Source of the DNA: CALZJC01 sp963781065
GTDB lineage: Bacteria; Acidobacteriota; Thermoanaerobaculia; Multivoradales; JAHEKO01
DNA length: 64,000 bases
Direction: 5' to 3'
NCBI GenBank assembly: GCA_963781065.1
Contig: CAWAET010000019.1
Span: forward strand, 1 to 64,000
Numbering within the stretch: the stretch's first letter is position 1; every line of letters begins with the position of its first letter. The position numbers and the translations under genes were made by a program. Under the pieces are notes generated by a model. The model was not told the DNA's origin. It was given only the letters and a program-made list of their open reading frames with translations, and ran no database searches. Positions 23,861-35,342 of the stretch are shown here, in pieces.

Positions 23861-24580
23861 ATGTCGGTGCCGACAGCCAAGCTGGAGAAGAGCCAGGCCG
23901 CGATCCGGTCGATGTTCGCCGGCGTGGCGCCACGCTACGACCTGCTCAACCACCTGCTCTCCGGCTTCCAGGACGTCTGGTGGCGGCGGCGGGCGGCGCG
24001 GGCGCTCGCCCTGCCGGCGGGCGCCGAGGTGCTCGACGTCTGCTGCGGCACCGGCGACCAGGCGCTGGCCCTGGCGCGGCGCGGCTACCGGGTGACCGCG
24101 GCCGACTTCTGCCTGCCGATGCTCAGCCGGGCGCGCGACAAGTACGCCCGCCGCCCCGGCCAGCGTCCCCGCCGGGCTGGCCGGCGACGCGCTGCGGCTG
24201 CCCTTCGCCGACCGCCGGTTCGACGGCGTCACCGTCGCCTTCGGTCTGCGCAACGTCGCCGACCTCGAGGCCGGCCTGGCCGAGCTGGCGCGCGTCGCTG
24301 CGGCCGGGCGGCGCCGCCGCAGTCCTCGAGTTCGCCCTGCCGCGCTCGGCCCTGCTGCGCGGCCCCTACCTGTTCTACTTCCGCCACCTGCTGCCGCGCC
24401 TCGGCGCCCTGGTGTCCGACCACGACAACGCCTACTCCTATCTGCCCGAGTCGGTGATCGAGTTCCCACAACGCGACGGCTTCACCGACCTGATGCGCGC
24501 CGCCGGCTTCGCCGACGGCCGGCTGGAGCGATCTGGCCGGCGGCACGGTCTGCCTCTACCGCGGACGGCGGGCGGCATGA
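23861..24580 (+). CDS. UbiE/MenG quinone methyltransferase (frameshifted)
   Basis: SAM-dependent C-methyltransferase of the UbiE/COQ5 family, which methylates demethylmenaquinone (or 2-methoxy-polyprenyl-benzoquinol). About 239 codons. The family N-terminus SMFAGVAPRYDLLNHLLSGF and SAM motif EVLDVCCGTGDQALALA are clear, followed across shifts by FDGVTVAFGLRNVADL, RPGGAAAVLEFALP and YLPESVIEFPQRDGFTDLM. One extra base each near 24170, 24298 and 24528. The stop overlaps the folD start (ATGA). Menaquinone versus ubiquinone use cannot be told here. Confidence 0.9.
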
Positions 24581-25513
24581 CCGAGATCCTCGAGGGCCGC
24601 GCCGCTGGCCCGGACGATCCGCGGCCGAGGTCGGCGAGCGGGTCGAGCGCTTCGTCGCCGCCGGCGGCCGGCCGCCCTGCCTGGCGGCGGTGCTGGTGGG
24701 CGAGGATCCCGCGTCGCAGGTCTACGTCCGCAGCAAGGGCCGCGCGCTGGCCGGCGCCGGCTGCACCAGCCGCACCTACGAGCTGGCGGCCGACGCCGCC
24801 GAGGAGGAGGTCGGCGAGCTGCTGCGGCGGCTCAACGCCGACCCGGAGGTCGACGGCATCCTGGTCCAGCTGCCGCTGCCGCGCCCACCTCGACACCGAG
24901 CGGATCCTCGAGGCGGTCTCTCCCGGCAAGGACGTCGACGGCTTCCACCCCGACAACGTCGGCCGCCTGTGGCGCGACCGGCCGCGGTTCGTGCCGGCGA
25001 CGCCGTTGGCGGTCGTCGAGCTGCTGCGCCGCCGCGGCATCGAGCTGGCCGGGCGGCAACGCGGTGATCGTCGGCCGCAGCAACGTGGTCGGCAAGCCGC
25101 TGGCGGCGCTGCTGCTGCGCGAGCAGTGCACCGTCACCCTCTGCCACTCGCGCACCGCCGATCTGGCCGCCGAGTGCCGCCGGGCCGACCTGCTGGTGGC
25201 GGCGGTCGGCCGGCCGGCGCTGATCGGTCCCGACCACGTCAAGCCGGGCGCCGTGGTCGTCGACGTCGGCATCAACCGGATCAGCGATCCCGAGCGGCTC
25301 GAGCGGCTGCTGCCGGGCGACGAGGAGCGCCGGCGCCAGCTCGAGGCCAGGGGATCGGTGCTGGTCGGCGACGTCGACTTCGCCCGCGTGGCGCCGCGGT
25401 GCGCGGCGATCACCCCGGTGCCGGGCGGCGTCGGCCCGCTGACCGTCGCCATGCTGCTGGTCAACACCCTGGCCGCGGCGCGCCGGCTGCAGGGCGTCGA
25501 GGCGCCGGCGTGA
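24577..25513 (+). CDS. folD: methylenetetrahydrofolate dehydrogenase/cyclohydrolase FolD (frameshifted)
   Basis: Bifunctional enzyme interconverting 5,10-methylene-, methenyl- and 10-formyl-tetrahydrofolate. Signatures: VLVGEDPASQVYVRSKGRAL, DGILVQLPLP, the NADP-site IVGRSNVVGKPLAALLL and the C-terminal ITPVPGGVGPLTVAMLLVNT. Extra single bases near 24605, 24626, 24890 and 25057 split the frame; joined together the parts give the expected length of about 310 residues. Overlaps ubiE upstream and coaE downstream by four bases. Confidence 0.93.
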
Positions 25514-26135
25514 GCCGCTTTCTGGTCGGGCTGACCGGCGGCATCGCCGCCGGCAAGTCGACGGTCGCCGCGCTGCTCGCGCGAGGCCGGGCTGACTGGT
25601 GGTCGACGCCGACCGGCTGGTGGCCGAGCTCTACCGCCCCGGCGGCGGCGGCGCGGCCGCGGTGGCCGAGCTGTTCGGCGACGGACTACCTGACCGCCGA
25701 CGGCGGCGTCGACCATCGAGCGCCTCGCGCCGCGGTCTTCGCCGACGGCGACGCCCGCCGGCGGCTCGAGGCCACGATCCACCCGCTGGTGCGCCGGCGC
25801 TTCCGCGAGCATCGCCGCCGCCGAGCCGGGCGTGGCGGTGCTCGAGGCGACGCTGCTGGTCGAGGCCGGCTACGGGCCCGACTTCGATCTCGTCGTCACC
25901 GTCGAGGCCGCGCCCGAGGTGCGGCTGCGGCGGGCGATGGCCCGCGGGCTCGACGAGGCGGCCGCCCGCGCCCGCCTCGCCGCCCAGGGCGACGGCGCCG
26001 ACGCGCCGCGCCGCCGCCGACTTCGAGATCCACAACGACGGCGACCGCGACGAGCTGGCCCGGCAGGTGCAGGCGCTGCTGCGGCGGATCGCCACCCGGG
26101 TGACGCGCGCGGAGCGGGACCACGATGGCGACTGA
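25510..26135 (+). CDS. coaE: dephospho-CoA kinase (frameshifted)
   Basis: Last step of CoA synthesis. The GTG start at 25510 overlaps the folD stop. The P-loop reads VGLTGGIAAGKSTVAALLAR and is followed, after shifts near 25583 and 25597, by VVDADRLVAELY; then HPLVRRRFRE, VLEATLLVEAGYGPDFDLVV and a C-terminal DFEIHNDGDRDELARQVQAL. About five single-base shifts in all. The 3' end overlaps rdgB by 11 bases. Confidence 0.9.
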
Positions 26136-26694
26136 TCTGCTCGCCGGCGCCACGCTGGTCACCGGCAACCCCAACAAGCTGGTCGAGGCGCGGCGACTGT
26201 GCGGCCGCCGCGCTGACCGCGGCGGCCGATCGACCTGCCCGAGATCCAGTCGCTCGACCTCGCCGCGGTGCTCGAGGCCAAGGCCGAGGAGGCCTTCCGC
26301 CGCCTCGGCCGGCCGATCATCGTCGAGGAGACCGGGCTCGAGCTGGCGGCGATGAACGGCTTCCCCGGCCCGCTGGTCAAGTGGATGCTGGATGCGGTCG
26401 GCGCCGCCGGCGTCGCCGGCGCGGCGCTGGCGCTGGGCGACGGCACCGCCCGCGCCCGCTGCATGCTGCTCTACTTCGACGGCGAGCGCCGCCATCACGG
26501 CCGAGGGCGAGACCCGCGGCGCGCTGGTGCTGCCGCCGCGCGGCGACTCCGGCTTCGGCTGGGACCCGGTCTTCCAGCCCGACGGCGAAGACCGCACCTA
26601 CGGCGAGATGAGCGCCGCCGAGAAGGACCGGATCGGCCACCGCGGCCGCGCCTGGCGCGCCTGCTGCCCTGCTGGCAGCCCCGCTCCGCCGTAA
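26125..26694 (+). CDS. rdgB: XTP/dITP diphosphohydrolase, HAM1/RdgB family (frameshifted)
   Basis: House-cleaning NTP pyrophosphatase that removes non-canonical purine NTPs. Visible motifs: the N-terminal LVTGNPNKLVEARRL, RPIIVEETGLELAAMNGFPG, a GDSGFGWDPVFQPDG metal/substrate loop, and KDRIGHRGRA near the end. Frame breaks near 26205-26225, 26490 and possibly elsewhere; joined length about 189 residues fits the family. It overlaps coaE and ends 72 bases before the convergent argF. Confidence 0.88.
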
Positions 26695-26766
26695 CGGTCG
26701 ACTCCGTGCCGACCGCACGCAACATCAGGCCGCGACATCCGTAGCAGTCGACCTCCGGTCGACCGC

Positions 26767-27776
26767 TCAGGCGGCGGCCTGCGCCCAGCCGTCAGCTGCC
26801 GGCAGCTCGTAGCCGCCCATCAGCCAGGCCATCAGCGCCTTCTGGGCGTGCAGCCGGTTCTCGGCCTGGTCGAGGATGCGGCTCTGGGGGCCGTCGGCCA
26901 CCTCGGCGGTGACCTCTTCGCCGCGATGGGCCGGCAGACAGTGCAGGAACACGGCCTCCGGCCGCGCCCGGGCCATCAGCGTCGTCGTCCACCGCGTAGC
27001 CGGCGAAGGCGCGCCGCCGCTCCCGCGCCTCCTCCTCCTGCCCCATCGAGGCCCAGACGTCGGTGTAGATCGCCGAGGCCCCGGCCGCCGCCTCGGCCGC
27101 GTCGTTGGTGACCAGGATCGATGCCGGCGGCTCACCGGCGTCGGCGCGCGCCAGCTCGACCAGGTCCGGCCGCGGCTCGAACCCCGGCGGCGTGGCGACG
27201 GCGATCTCCATGCCCATCTTGGCGGCGCCGAACATCAGCGAGTGGGCGACGTTGTTGCCGTCGCCGACGTAGGCGATGCGGCGCCCGGCGAGCGGCGGCT
27301 GCGCCGGCCTGCCGTCCGGCCGTTCGCCAGCCACTCCGGGGCGAAGATCTCGCACAGGGTCAGGTAGTCGGCCAGCCCCTGGCAGGGATGCAGGTCGTCG
27401 GTGAGGCCGTTGATCACCGGCACCGTGGCGTAGGCCGCCAGGTCGAGCACGTCCTGGTGGGCGAAGGTGCGGGCCATGATGCCGTCGCACGTAGCGCGAC
27501 AGCACCCGCGCCGTGTCGGCGATGGTCTCGCCGCGGCCGAGCTGCAGATCGCCGCTGGAGAGAAACAGCGCCGCGCCGCCCAGCTGGGCCATGCCGACCT
27601 CGAAGCTGACCCGGGTCCGGGTCGAGGACTTCTGGAAGATCATCGCCAGGTTCTGCCCGGCCAGCGCCCGGCGGTGGCGGTCCGGGGCCCGCTTTGATCG
27701 CCGCGGCGAGCCGCAGCAGGCCGGCCATCTCGGCGGCGGTCAGGTCGTGGATCGAGATGAAGTCTCGCTTCGCCAT
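26767..27776 (-). CDS. argF: ornithine carbamoyltransferase (frameshifted)
   Basis: Transfers carbamoyl phosphate to ornithine (or the reverse in arginine catabolism). The start at 27776 reads MAKRDFISIHDLTAAEMAGL; the carbamoyl-phosphate site FQKSSTRTRVSFEVGMAQLG, then DVLDLAAYATVPVINGLTDD, IAYVGDGNNVAHSL and the ornithine-site VFLHCLPAHRGEEV follow in shifting frames. At least four single-base insertions. The gene lies 10 bases downstream of an arginine deiminase gene, so it may act as the catabolic enzyme (arcB); biosynthetic ArgF cannot be excluded. Confidence 0.9.
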
Positions 27777-27786
27777 CTTCAGCTCC

Positions 27787-29052
27787 TCATTGGGGCGGAT
27801 CGCGTTCGAGCGGCATGGTCATGCAGCGCGGGCCGCCGCGGGCGCGCGACAGCTCGTGGCCGGCGAAGGTGATCACGGTGCGGCCGGCGCCGAGCAGCGG
27901 CTCGTCGTCGGCCAGCGCCTGGCGCTCGCTCAGCACCCGCCAGCCGCGCGCCGCCAGCGCCGCCGCCGAGTGCCGGTTGCGCCGGTAGAGCAGGATGACC
28001 CCGGGAGCGATGGCGAAGGCGTTGGCGCCGTCGGTCCACTGCTCGCGCTCCTGGTGGATCAGGTCGTCGTCGCCGCCGCAGGGAACCACCTCGAGCTCGA
28101 GGCCCAGCTCGGCCAGGGTCTCGAGCAGCGGCGGGCAACGGGTGTAGCTCAGCCGCGAGCCCTCGAGCTCGACCCGGTAGACCATCGCCGACTCCGGTCC
28201 GCCGCCCCGTCACCACCGGCAGATAGGCCAGACAGCAGTCGCGATCGATCAGGGTGAAGACGGTGTCGAGATGCATGTAGGCGCGCCGCGGCGGCAGCTC
28301 GACCAGGATCAGGTGGCGGAACTGGCAGCCGGCGTCCCGCAGCCGCTCGGCCAGGGTCTCCACGCCGAGCCGGCTGGTGCGCTGGCTGATGCCCACCAGC
28401 AGGACGTCGGGCGACGGCACCAGCACGTCGCCGCCCTCGAGCCGCGGCCGCGGGTAGGCGCGCCCGTCTTCCCGCGTCTCGCCCAGCTCCGGAGTCAGCC
28501 GGATCGGCGCGCCCGGCCCCGGCCAGGTCCCGGTGGTGCTCGAAGAGCAACGAGGCCAGCAGCGGCTCGCGCGCGCGGGCGTCGGTGGCCATCGACGAGA
28601 TCAGCACCCGGTCGCCCATCACCACCTGCGGGTCGCGCTGGAAGAAGTAGTTGGGGATCGGCGGCAGCTCGAAGGCGCGCGTGCGTGGTCGTCGCTGCGC
28701 ACGCCCTCGATCAGCGCCGCCGCCAGCTCCGCCGGCGGCAGGTCGACCAGCCGGTCGCGGATCGCGGCCGGCACCTGCAGCCGTTCGAGGCGGTCGAGCG
28801 CCGCGCGGCGCGCCGTCGGCGCCCTCGAGCACCTCGGCTCAGCAGGTCGCCGGCCGTCAGCACCTCGACCCCGGCGCGCCGCAGGACCCGGCGAAAGACC
28901 TGGTGCTCGCGCCGCGCCGCGTCGCCGTCGAGGATGTCGTCGAACAGCAGCTCGGCCATCATCGTCGGCACCATGCGGTCGATCTCGAGCCCGGGCCGGT
29001 GCACCAGCACCCGCCGCAGGCGGCCGATCTCGGAGTCGACGCGAAGAGCCAT
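27787..29052 (-). CDS. arcA: arginine deiminase (frameshifted)
   Basis: Guanidino-group hydrolase converting arginine to citrulline and ammonia. About 415 codons. Conserved pieces in order: RVDSEIGRLRRVLVHRPGLE at the N-terminus, RDPQVVMGDRVLISSMAT, the catalytic AYMHLDTVFTLIDRDCC, DDLIHQEREQWTDGANAFAI and the C-terminal nucleophile loop RGGPRCMTMPLERD. Shifts near 28850, 28690, 28515 and 28205. Next to argF/arcB it suggests the arginine deiminase pathway; a carbamate kinase (arcC) is not in the window. Confidence 0.92.
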
Positions 29053-29199
29053 GGGGCGGCAGCCTAACAGTCCCGAGAGGACGTCTGGAAGTTCTGGGCG
29101 GCCCCCGGCGGCTTGCTAGAGAACAGCCCGAGATGGCGGGCAGTTCGCGCTTGCAGCCGTAGCGTGGCGAATAATCCAGGCTAGACTGGTCGCCGTCCG

Positions 29200-30629
29200 A
29201 TGCTGCCGGAGCGGCCACAGAACTCCCTGCACGAGCGCTACGCCTCGCGCCGCATGGCGCGGCCTGTTCACCGCCCGCCATCGCTACGCCACCTGGCGCC
29301 GGCTGTGGATCATCCTGGCCGAGAGCCAGCGCGAGCTCGGGCTGCCGATCACCGAGGAGCAGCTCGCCGCCCTGCGCCGGGTGGCCGGCGACGCCGACCT
29401 CGAGCGGGTGGCCGAGATCGAGCGCCAGACCCGCCACGACGTGGTCGCCCACCTGCGCCACTTCGCCGAGCAGGCCGGCGAGGCCGGCGCCATCCTCCAC
29501 CTCGGCGCCACCAGCATGTTCGTGGTCGACAACACCGACGGCCTGCTGGTGCGCGAGGCGCTGCGCCTGGTCGAGCGCCGCCTGACCGCCGCCATCCGCC
29601 CGCTGGCGGAGTTCGCGCGGCGCCACCGGGCGCTGCCGACCCTGGCCTACACCCACCTGCAGCCGGCGCAGCTGACCACCGTCGGCAAGCGGGCCTGCCT
29701 CTGGCTGCAGGACCTGCTGCTCGACCTCGAGGCGGTGCGCCGCCTGGTCGCCGGGCTGCGCTGCCGCGGCGCCAAGGGCACCACCGGCACCCAGGCCAGC
29801 TACCTCGAGCTGTTCGACGGCGACCACGAGAAGGTCAAGGCGCTCGACCGGCTGGTCACCGCGAAGCTCGGCTTCGAACGCCTCCTACCCGGTCACCGGC
29901 CAGACCTATCCGCGCAAGCAGGACAGCCAGGTGCTGGCGGCCCTGGCCGGGGTCGCCGAGAGCTGCCACCGGCTGGGCGGCGACGTGCGCCTGCTGCAGG
30001 GCCTGGGCGAGCTCTCCGAGCCGTTCGACCGCGACCAGGTCGGCTCCTCGGCGATGGCCTACAAGCGCAACCCGGTGCGCAGCGAGCGGCATGTGCGGCC
30101 TGGCCCGGCGGCTGATCACCGACAGCCTCAACGGCCCGCTGACCGCCTCGCTGCAGTGGCTCGAGCGCAGCCTCGACGACTCGGCGAACCGCCGGCTGGT
30201 GCTGGCCGACGCCTTTCTCACCGCCGACGCCCTGCTGCTGCTGGCGGCCAACATCGCCGACGGCCTGGTGGCGCTCGAGCGCGGCATCGCCGCCCGGGTG
30301 GCGCGCGAGCTGCCGTTCATGGCGACCGAGAACCTCCTGATGGAGGCGACGGTGCGCGGCGGCGACCGCCAGGCGCTGCACGAGCGGCTGCGGCGGCACA
30401 GCCTGGCGGCGCACGAGGCGGTGGCCCGCGGCGAGCCCAACCCGCTGCTCGAAGCGATCGCCGGCGACGCCGAGTTCGGCCTCGAGCGCGCGCGAGGTCG
30501 ACGCCATCGCCCGACCCCGAGGCCTTCATCGGCCGGGCGCCCGAACAGGTCGACGAGTTCCTGGCCGAGGTCGTCGAGCCGGCCCTGGCCGGCGCCGAGG
30601 AGCTGGCGCCCGAGCCGCTGCGAGTCTGA
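29200..30629 (+). CDS. purB: adenylosuccinate lyase (frameshifted)
   Basis: Fumarase-superfamily lyase acting twice in purine synthesis. About 475 codons from the ATG at 29200 (MLPERPQNSLHERYASRRMA). Core segments: HDVVAHLRHFAEQAGEAGAI, THLQPAQLTTVGKRACLWLQ and the signature GSSAMAYKRNPVRSER, then MATENLLMEAT. Extra single bases near 29257, 29882, 30091, 30494 and 30515. Divergent from arcA and 10 bases upstream of the rlpA-like gene. Confidence 0.92.
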
Positions 30630-30639
30630 GCCGCCGGCC

Positions 30640-31330
30640 ATGACAGCGATCGATCGCGGCAGGCGTCCGGGTCGCCGGCCGCCGTCCTGCCAGTCTCGCC
30701 CTGCCCGGTCTGCTGCTACCGGCCCTGCTGGCGGCCGGTCTCATGCTGGCGGCCGGCTGCGCCACCGCCCCGCCCGGCAGGCCGGGCGACCACGAGCGCG
30801 GCCTCGCCTCGTGGTACGGACCCGGCTTCCACGGCCGGCAGACCGCCAACGGCGAGACCTACGACATGCACGCCATGACCGCGGCCCACAAGAGCCTGCC
30901 CTTCGACACCGTGGTCGAGGTGCGCAACCGCGACAACGGCCGCCGCACCCGGGTGCGGATCAACGACCGCGGCCCCTTCGTGCGCGGCCGGATCATCGAC
31001 CTCTCGCGCGCCGCCGCCGAGGCGCTGGGGATGATCGGTCCGGGGGTGGCGCGGGTCGAGATCACCGTCGTGCGGCCGAGCCGCAAGCAGGCGCGCCGTG
31101 ACGGCACCGCCGGCGCCGGCTGGCTGGTCCAGGCCGGCGCCTTCCGCGACCGCGTCCGCGCCGAGCGGCGGGCGCGCCGGGTGAGCGGCTACGGCGACGT
31201 CCGGATCGCCACCGCGGGCGGCCTGCACAAGGTGCTGCTCGGCCCCTGGCCGCGCCAGGAAGAAGCGGAACGGGTGGCGGCGAGGCTGCGCCGCGACGGG
31301 CTCGAGGCCTACGCCCGGCGCGCCGGCTGA
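30640..31330 (+). CDS. RlpA-family septal ring lipoprotein (DPBB plus SPOR)
   Basis: Probable lytic transglycosylase of the RlpA family at the cell envelope. The N-terminus has a lipoprotein signal (LLLPALLAAGLMLAAGC) interrupted by one shift near 30690 if the ATG at 30640 is used. A double-psi beta-barrel follows (GLASWYGPGFHGRQTANGET, VRINDRGPFVRGRIIDLSRA) and the C-terminus is a SPOR domain (WLVQAGAFRDRVRAERRARR, then HKVLLGPWPRQEEAERVAAR) that would target denuded septal glycan. Directly downstream of purB and convergent with ddl. Confidence 0.9.
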
Positions 31331-31415
31331 CCCCGCGGCGACCGATCCCGCCACGAATGCTCCCGCCATGAACGGCCCGCGCCGACTCGGCCCGGGCGGC
31401 GGCCGACCGGCGGGG

Positions 31416-32494
31416 TCAGGCGCCCGCGAGATCGTCCAGCCAACGCCGGATGCCGGCGTCGAGGGCGCGCCGCTCGGCGTGGCGCTCGAAGGCCGCGGCC
31501 AGCAGCCGGTCCATCAGCTGCGGCATGCCAAGCCCCAGGACCTCCCACAGCTTGGGGTACATCGAGATCTGGGTGAAACCCGGCAGGGTGTTGATCTCGT
31601 TGATCCAGGGCGTCTCGCCGTCCTCGAGCAGGAAATCGACCCGTGCCATGCCGGAGGCGCCGATCGCCCGGAAGCCGGCGACGGCCAAACGGCGCAGCTC
31701 GGCGGCGACCGCCTCCGGCAGGTCCGCCGGATAGCTCAAATGGGCCTCGTCCTGGAGATACTTGTCCTGGTAGTCGTAGAAGGCGTTGCCCGGCACGATC
31801 TCGCCGATCGCCGAGGCCTCGGGGGCGGCGTGGCCCAGCACCGAGCACTCGAGCTCGCGCCCGGCGACGCCGCGCTCGACCAGCGCCTGGCGATCGAAGG
31901 TGAGAGCGAAACGGACCGCCTCGGGCAGCTGGTCGCGGCCGGTGACCCGGCTGATGCCGACGCTGGATCCGCCGCGGCTGGGCTTGACGAACAGCGGCGG
32001 CGAGTGCTCCGGCAGGAGGTCACGGACACGCTCCGGCGCCGCCTCGAACTCGGCGGCCTCGACCTCCGCGTACTCCACCACCGGTAGCCCGGCCGAGCCC
32101 AGGACCCGCTTGCACAGCACCTTGTCCATCGCCACCGCGCTGGCGGCGACGCCGGCGCCGACGTAGGGCAGGTCGAGCATCTCGCACAGGCCCTGGAGCG
32201 AGCCGTCCTCACCCCAGGTGCCGTGGACGATCGGGAACAGCACGTCGACGTCGCTGGCGACCAGGTGGGCGAGCGTCGCGGCGACCGGCCGGCCCACCGC
32301 CGGCAGCCGGTCCAGCCGGCCGCCCAGGGCCGGCGCCGCCTCGTCGGGGGCCAGCCAGCAGCCGTCCTCGGCGACGCCGAACGGCACCACCTCGTGGCCC
32401 GCCCGCTCGAGCGCCGCGGCCACCGCCCGGCCGAGGTCAGCGACACCTGATGCTCGACGGTGCGGCCGCCGAAGATGAGCCCTACCCGGGCCAT
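31416..32494 (-). CDS. ddl: D-alanine--D-alanine ligase (one frameshift)
   Basis: ATP-grasp ligase making D-Ala-D-Ala for peptidoglycan. About 359 codons. The N-terminus (MARVGLIFGGRTVEHQVSL) is separated by one extra base near 32430 from the rest. Family motifs: FPIVHGTWGEDGSLQGLCEM, the ATP-loop VKPSRGGSSVGISRV and NEINTLPGFTQISMYPKLWE. It closes a minus-strand operon with serA and the class V aminotransferase and is convergent with rlpA. Confidence 0.94.
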
Positions 32495-32560
32495 GTCGAG
32501 CTGGGCAGTTGGACGGTCATGCGGAGTCGTGGCGGCGGACTTGTTGGCCGGCGGAGGCCC

Positions 32561-34144
32561 CTACGCTACACCCAGATCGACGAGGCGGACCCGGATCACC
32601 TCGTCCAAACGGCGCAGCGTCTCGAGCACCTCCGGCGGCGGCGGGTTGTCAAGCCGCAGCACGGCCACCGCCTCCTCGCCCTGCGATTCGCGCGCCAGGT
32701 GGATGTCGGCGATATTGACCCCGGCCTCGCCGAGGATCGAGCCCAGCTTGCCGACCACGCCCGGCACGTCGAGGTTCTGCAGCACCAGCATCATCCCCTC
32801 GGGCCGGAACTCCAGCCGGTAGCCCTCGAAACGGACCACCCGCGCGTCGCTCTCGCCGAACAGGGTGCCGGCGACCTCGACCTCGCCGCCCTCGCCCGCC
32901 AGCTTGACGCCGACCAGCCGGGCGTAGTCGCCGCCGCCGTGGTGGACCGCGCGCACCACGTCGATGCCGCGGGTGGCCGCCACCGCCTCGGCGTTGACGT
33001 AGTTGACGCCGTCGCCCAGGTGGGGCTCGAGGGCGCCCTTGAGCGCCGCCACGGTCAGCGGCACCCCCTGCTCCTCGGCCAGGCCCCAGAGCCCGACCTC
33101 GAGCCGGCGGAAGCCGCCGTCGAGCACCTCGGCCGCCAGCCGGCCCAGCCGCTCGGCCAGGCGCAGGAAGCGGTTCTGCTCGGCGGTGGTGGCGCCGAAG
33201 GGCAGGTTGACCGCGGTCACCTCCAGCGAGCCGTCGAGGGCGGCCAGCAGCATGCGCGCCGTCTGGGTAGCCACTCGCTCCTGCGCCTCGCGGGTCTGGG
33301 CGCCGATATGGGGGGTGGCCACCACCCGCGGGTGCGCCGCCAGGGCGAGGTCCGCCGGCGGCTCCTGGGCGAAGACGTCGAGCGCCGCTCCGGCCAGCCG
33401 GCCCTGCTCGAGCGCCTCGAGCAGCGCCGCGTCGTCGACCACGCCACCGCGGGCGCAGTTGACCAGCAGCGCCCCCGGCTTCATCCGCGCCAGCCGCCCG
33501 GCGTCGATCAGGTTGCGCGTGCCGTCGCTCAGCGGCAGGTGGAGGGTCACCGCATCGGCCTCGGCCAGCAGCTCGTCGAGCGGCAGCATCTCGACGTCCA
33601 GCCGCCGCGCCACCGCCGCGTCGAGATACGGATCGTAGGCGATGACCCGCATCTCGAAGGCGCGCGCCCGCGCCGCCACCGCCTGGCCGATCCGCCCGAG
33701 GCCGACGACGCCCAGGGTCTTGCCCATGCAGCTCGTGCCCCTGGAACCGCTTGCGCTCCCACTCGCCGGCCCGCACCGAGGCGTTGGCCGCCGGGATGTT
33801 GCGCGCCAGCGCCAGCAGCAGGCCGAAGGTGTGCTCGGTGGCCGAGATCAGGTTGGCGGTCGGCGCGTTGACCACCAGGATGCCGCGCTCGGTGGCGGCG
33901 GCGACGTCGACGTTGTCGACCCCGATGCCGGCCCGGGCCACCACCTTGAGCTTGCCGCCGGCGGCCAGCAGCTCGGCGGTCACCCGGGTGGCGCTGCGCA
34001 CCACGATGGCGTCGTAGTCGCCGATCAGCTCGGCCAGCCGCGGCCGCTCGTCGGCCTCGAGCAGGTGCAGCTCGGCGCCGCCGTCGCGCAGGATCGCGAG
34101 TCCGGCTTCGGCGAGGGGATCGGCGATGAGGATGCGATGGGCAT
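32561..34144 (-). CDS. serA: D-3-phosphoglycerate dehydrogenase (frameshifted)
   Basis: First enzyme of serine synthesis, long form with intervening and C-terminal ACT regulatory domains, about 527 codons. AGGAG seven bases upstream marks the ATG at 34144; the frame shifts within the first codons (reading HRILIADPLAEAGLAILRDG afterwards) and again near 33727. NAD-binding motif LGVVGLGRIGQAVAARARAF, catalytic regions NCARGGVVDDAALLEAL and ATPHIGAQTREAQER, and an ACT end (VVGKLGSILGEAGVNIADIH). Downstream of a class V aminotransferase that could supply the next step. Confidence 0.94.
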
Positions 34145-34188
34145 TCTTGGGCTCCTGAGCGGGCTGGTGGCCAAGGCCGGCGAAGAGG

Positions 34189-35259
34189 TCAGAGCAGCGT
34201 GTCGATCTCGGCCAGGAGCGCCTCGAGGTCGGCCGGCGCGCACCTCGCCCATGTGGCCGATGCGGAAGGTCTCCGGCTTCCACGGGCCGTAGCCGCCGCC
34301 GACGATGAAACCTCGCTCCGCCAGCCCGGCGACCAGGTCGGGCGCCGCGATGCCGGCCGGCGGCCGCAGACAGCTGACGGTCGGCGAGCGCGCGGGCTCG
34401 GGCGCCGGGAAGGTGAAGCCGCGCTCGGCCGCCCAGGCGGCGGTCATCGCCTGCAGCTGGCGATGGCGCGCCCAGCGGCTCTCCATCCCCTCCGCCAGCA
34501 TCCGGTCGAGCTGCCGATCGAGGGCGTAGACGCCGGAGACCGCCGGCGTGGTGATCGTGCCGCCGGCCCGGTGCTTGTCGCGGTAGCGCAGCAGATCGGT
34601 GTAGAAGCCGCGCTGCGGCAGCGCCGCGGCGCGCTCGGCGGCGCGCTCGGAGAGGGTGAAGCAGACCAGCCCGGGCGGCGCCGCCAGCGCCTTGTGCACC
34701 CCGGCCAGGACGACGTCGAGCGCCCCAGGCGTCGGCCTCGAGACGGGCGCCGCCAAGGCGCCGAGACGGCGTCCACCAGGATCAGGGCGTCGCTCTCCTC
34801 GCGCACCACGGCGGCGATCTCCTCGAGCGGGTTGAGCACCCCGGTCGAGGTCTCGTTGAAGGTCACGGTGACCGCCTCGTAGCGCTTGCGGCGCAGCGCC
34901 CGGCGCACCAGGTCGGGGTCCACCGCCTCGCCCCAGGGCACCGACACCTTGTCGGCGTTGCGGCCGACGCTGAGGAAGATCTGGTGCCAGCGCTCGGAGA
35001 AGGCGCCGCAGGTGGTGTTGAGGACGTCGCTCGCCACGGTCGAGATGGCGGCGGCCTCCATCACCAGCGTCGAGCTCGAGGTGGCCAGCAGGACGTCGCC
35101 GGCGGTGCGAAAGACCTGCCGCAGGCGCGGCTCGAGCGCGGCGTAGAGGGCCTTGAACTCGGGCGATCGGTGGCCGATCATCGGCCCCATCTGGGCCTCG
35201 AGCACCTCCCGCATCACGTAGGTCGGTCCGGGGACGAAGAAGCGGATCTGTTCGGTCAC
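34189..35259 (-). CDS. class V aminotransferase, serine/alanine-glyoxylate type (frameshifted)
   Basis: PLP enzyme of the SPT/AGT group, about 357 codons, GTG start at 35259. Motifs: FVPGPTYVMREVLEAQMGPM, IGHRSPEFKALY, the ATSSSTLVMEAA phosphate-binding loop, ILVDAVS and the PLP-lysine segment VVLAGVHKALAAPPG; the end includes FRIGHMGEV. Shifts near 34730-34770 and 34235. No dedicated serC is seen; in several lineages an enzyme of this group next to serA serves as phosphoserine aminotransferase, which I propose here as inference. Alternative: genuine alanine-glyoxylate aminotransferase. Confidence 0.88.
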
Positions 35260-35342
35260 GGGCTCGCTCTCGACGGTGGTTGCCTGGGTTGGCGGCGTGC
35301 TATGCCGCGGAGCGGCATTGTTCCATCGGGCCGGGGGCCGGG

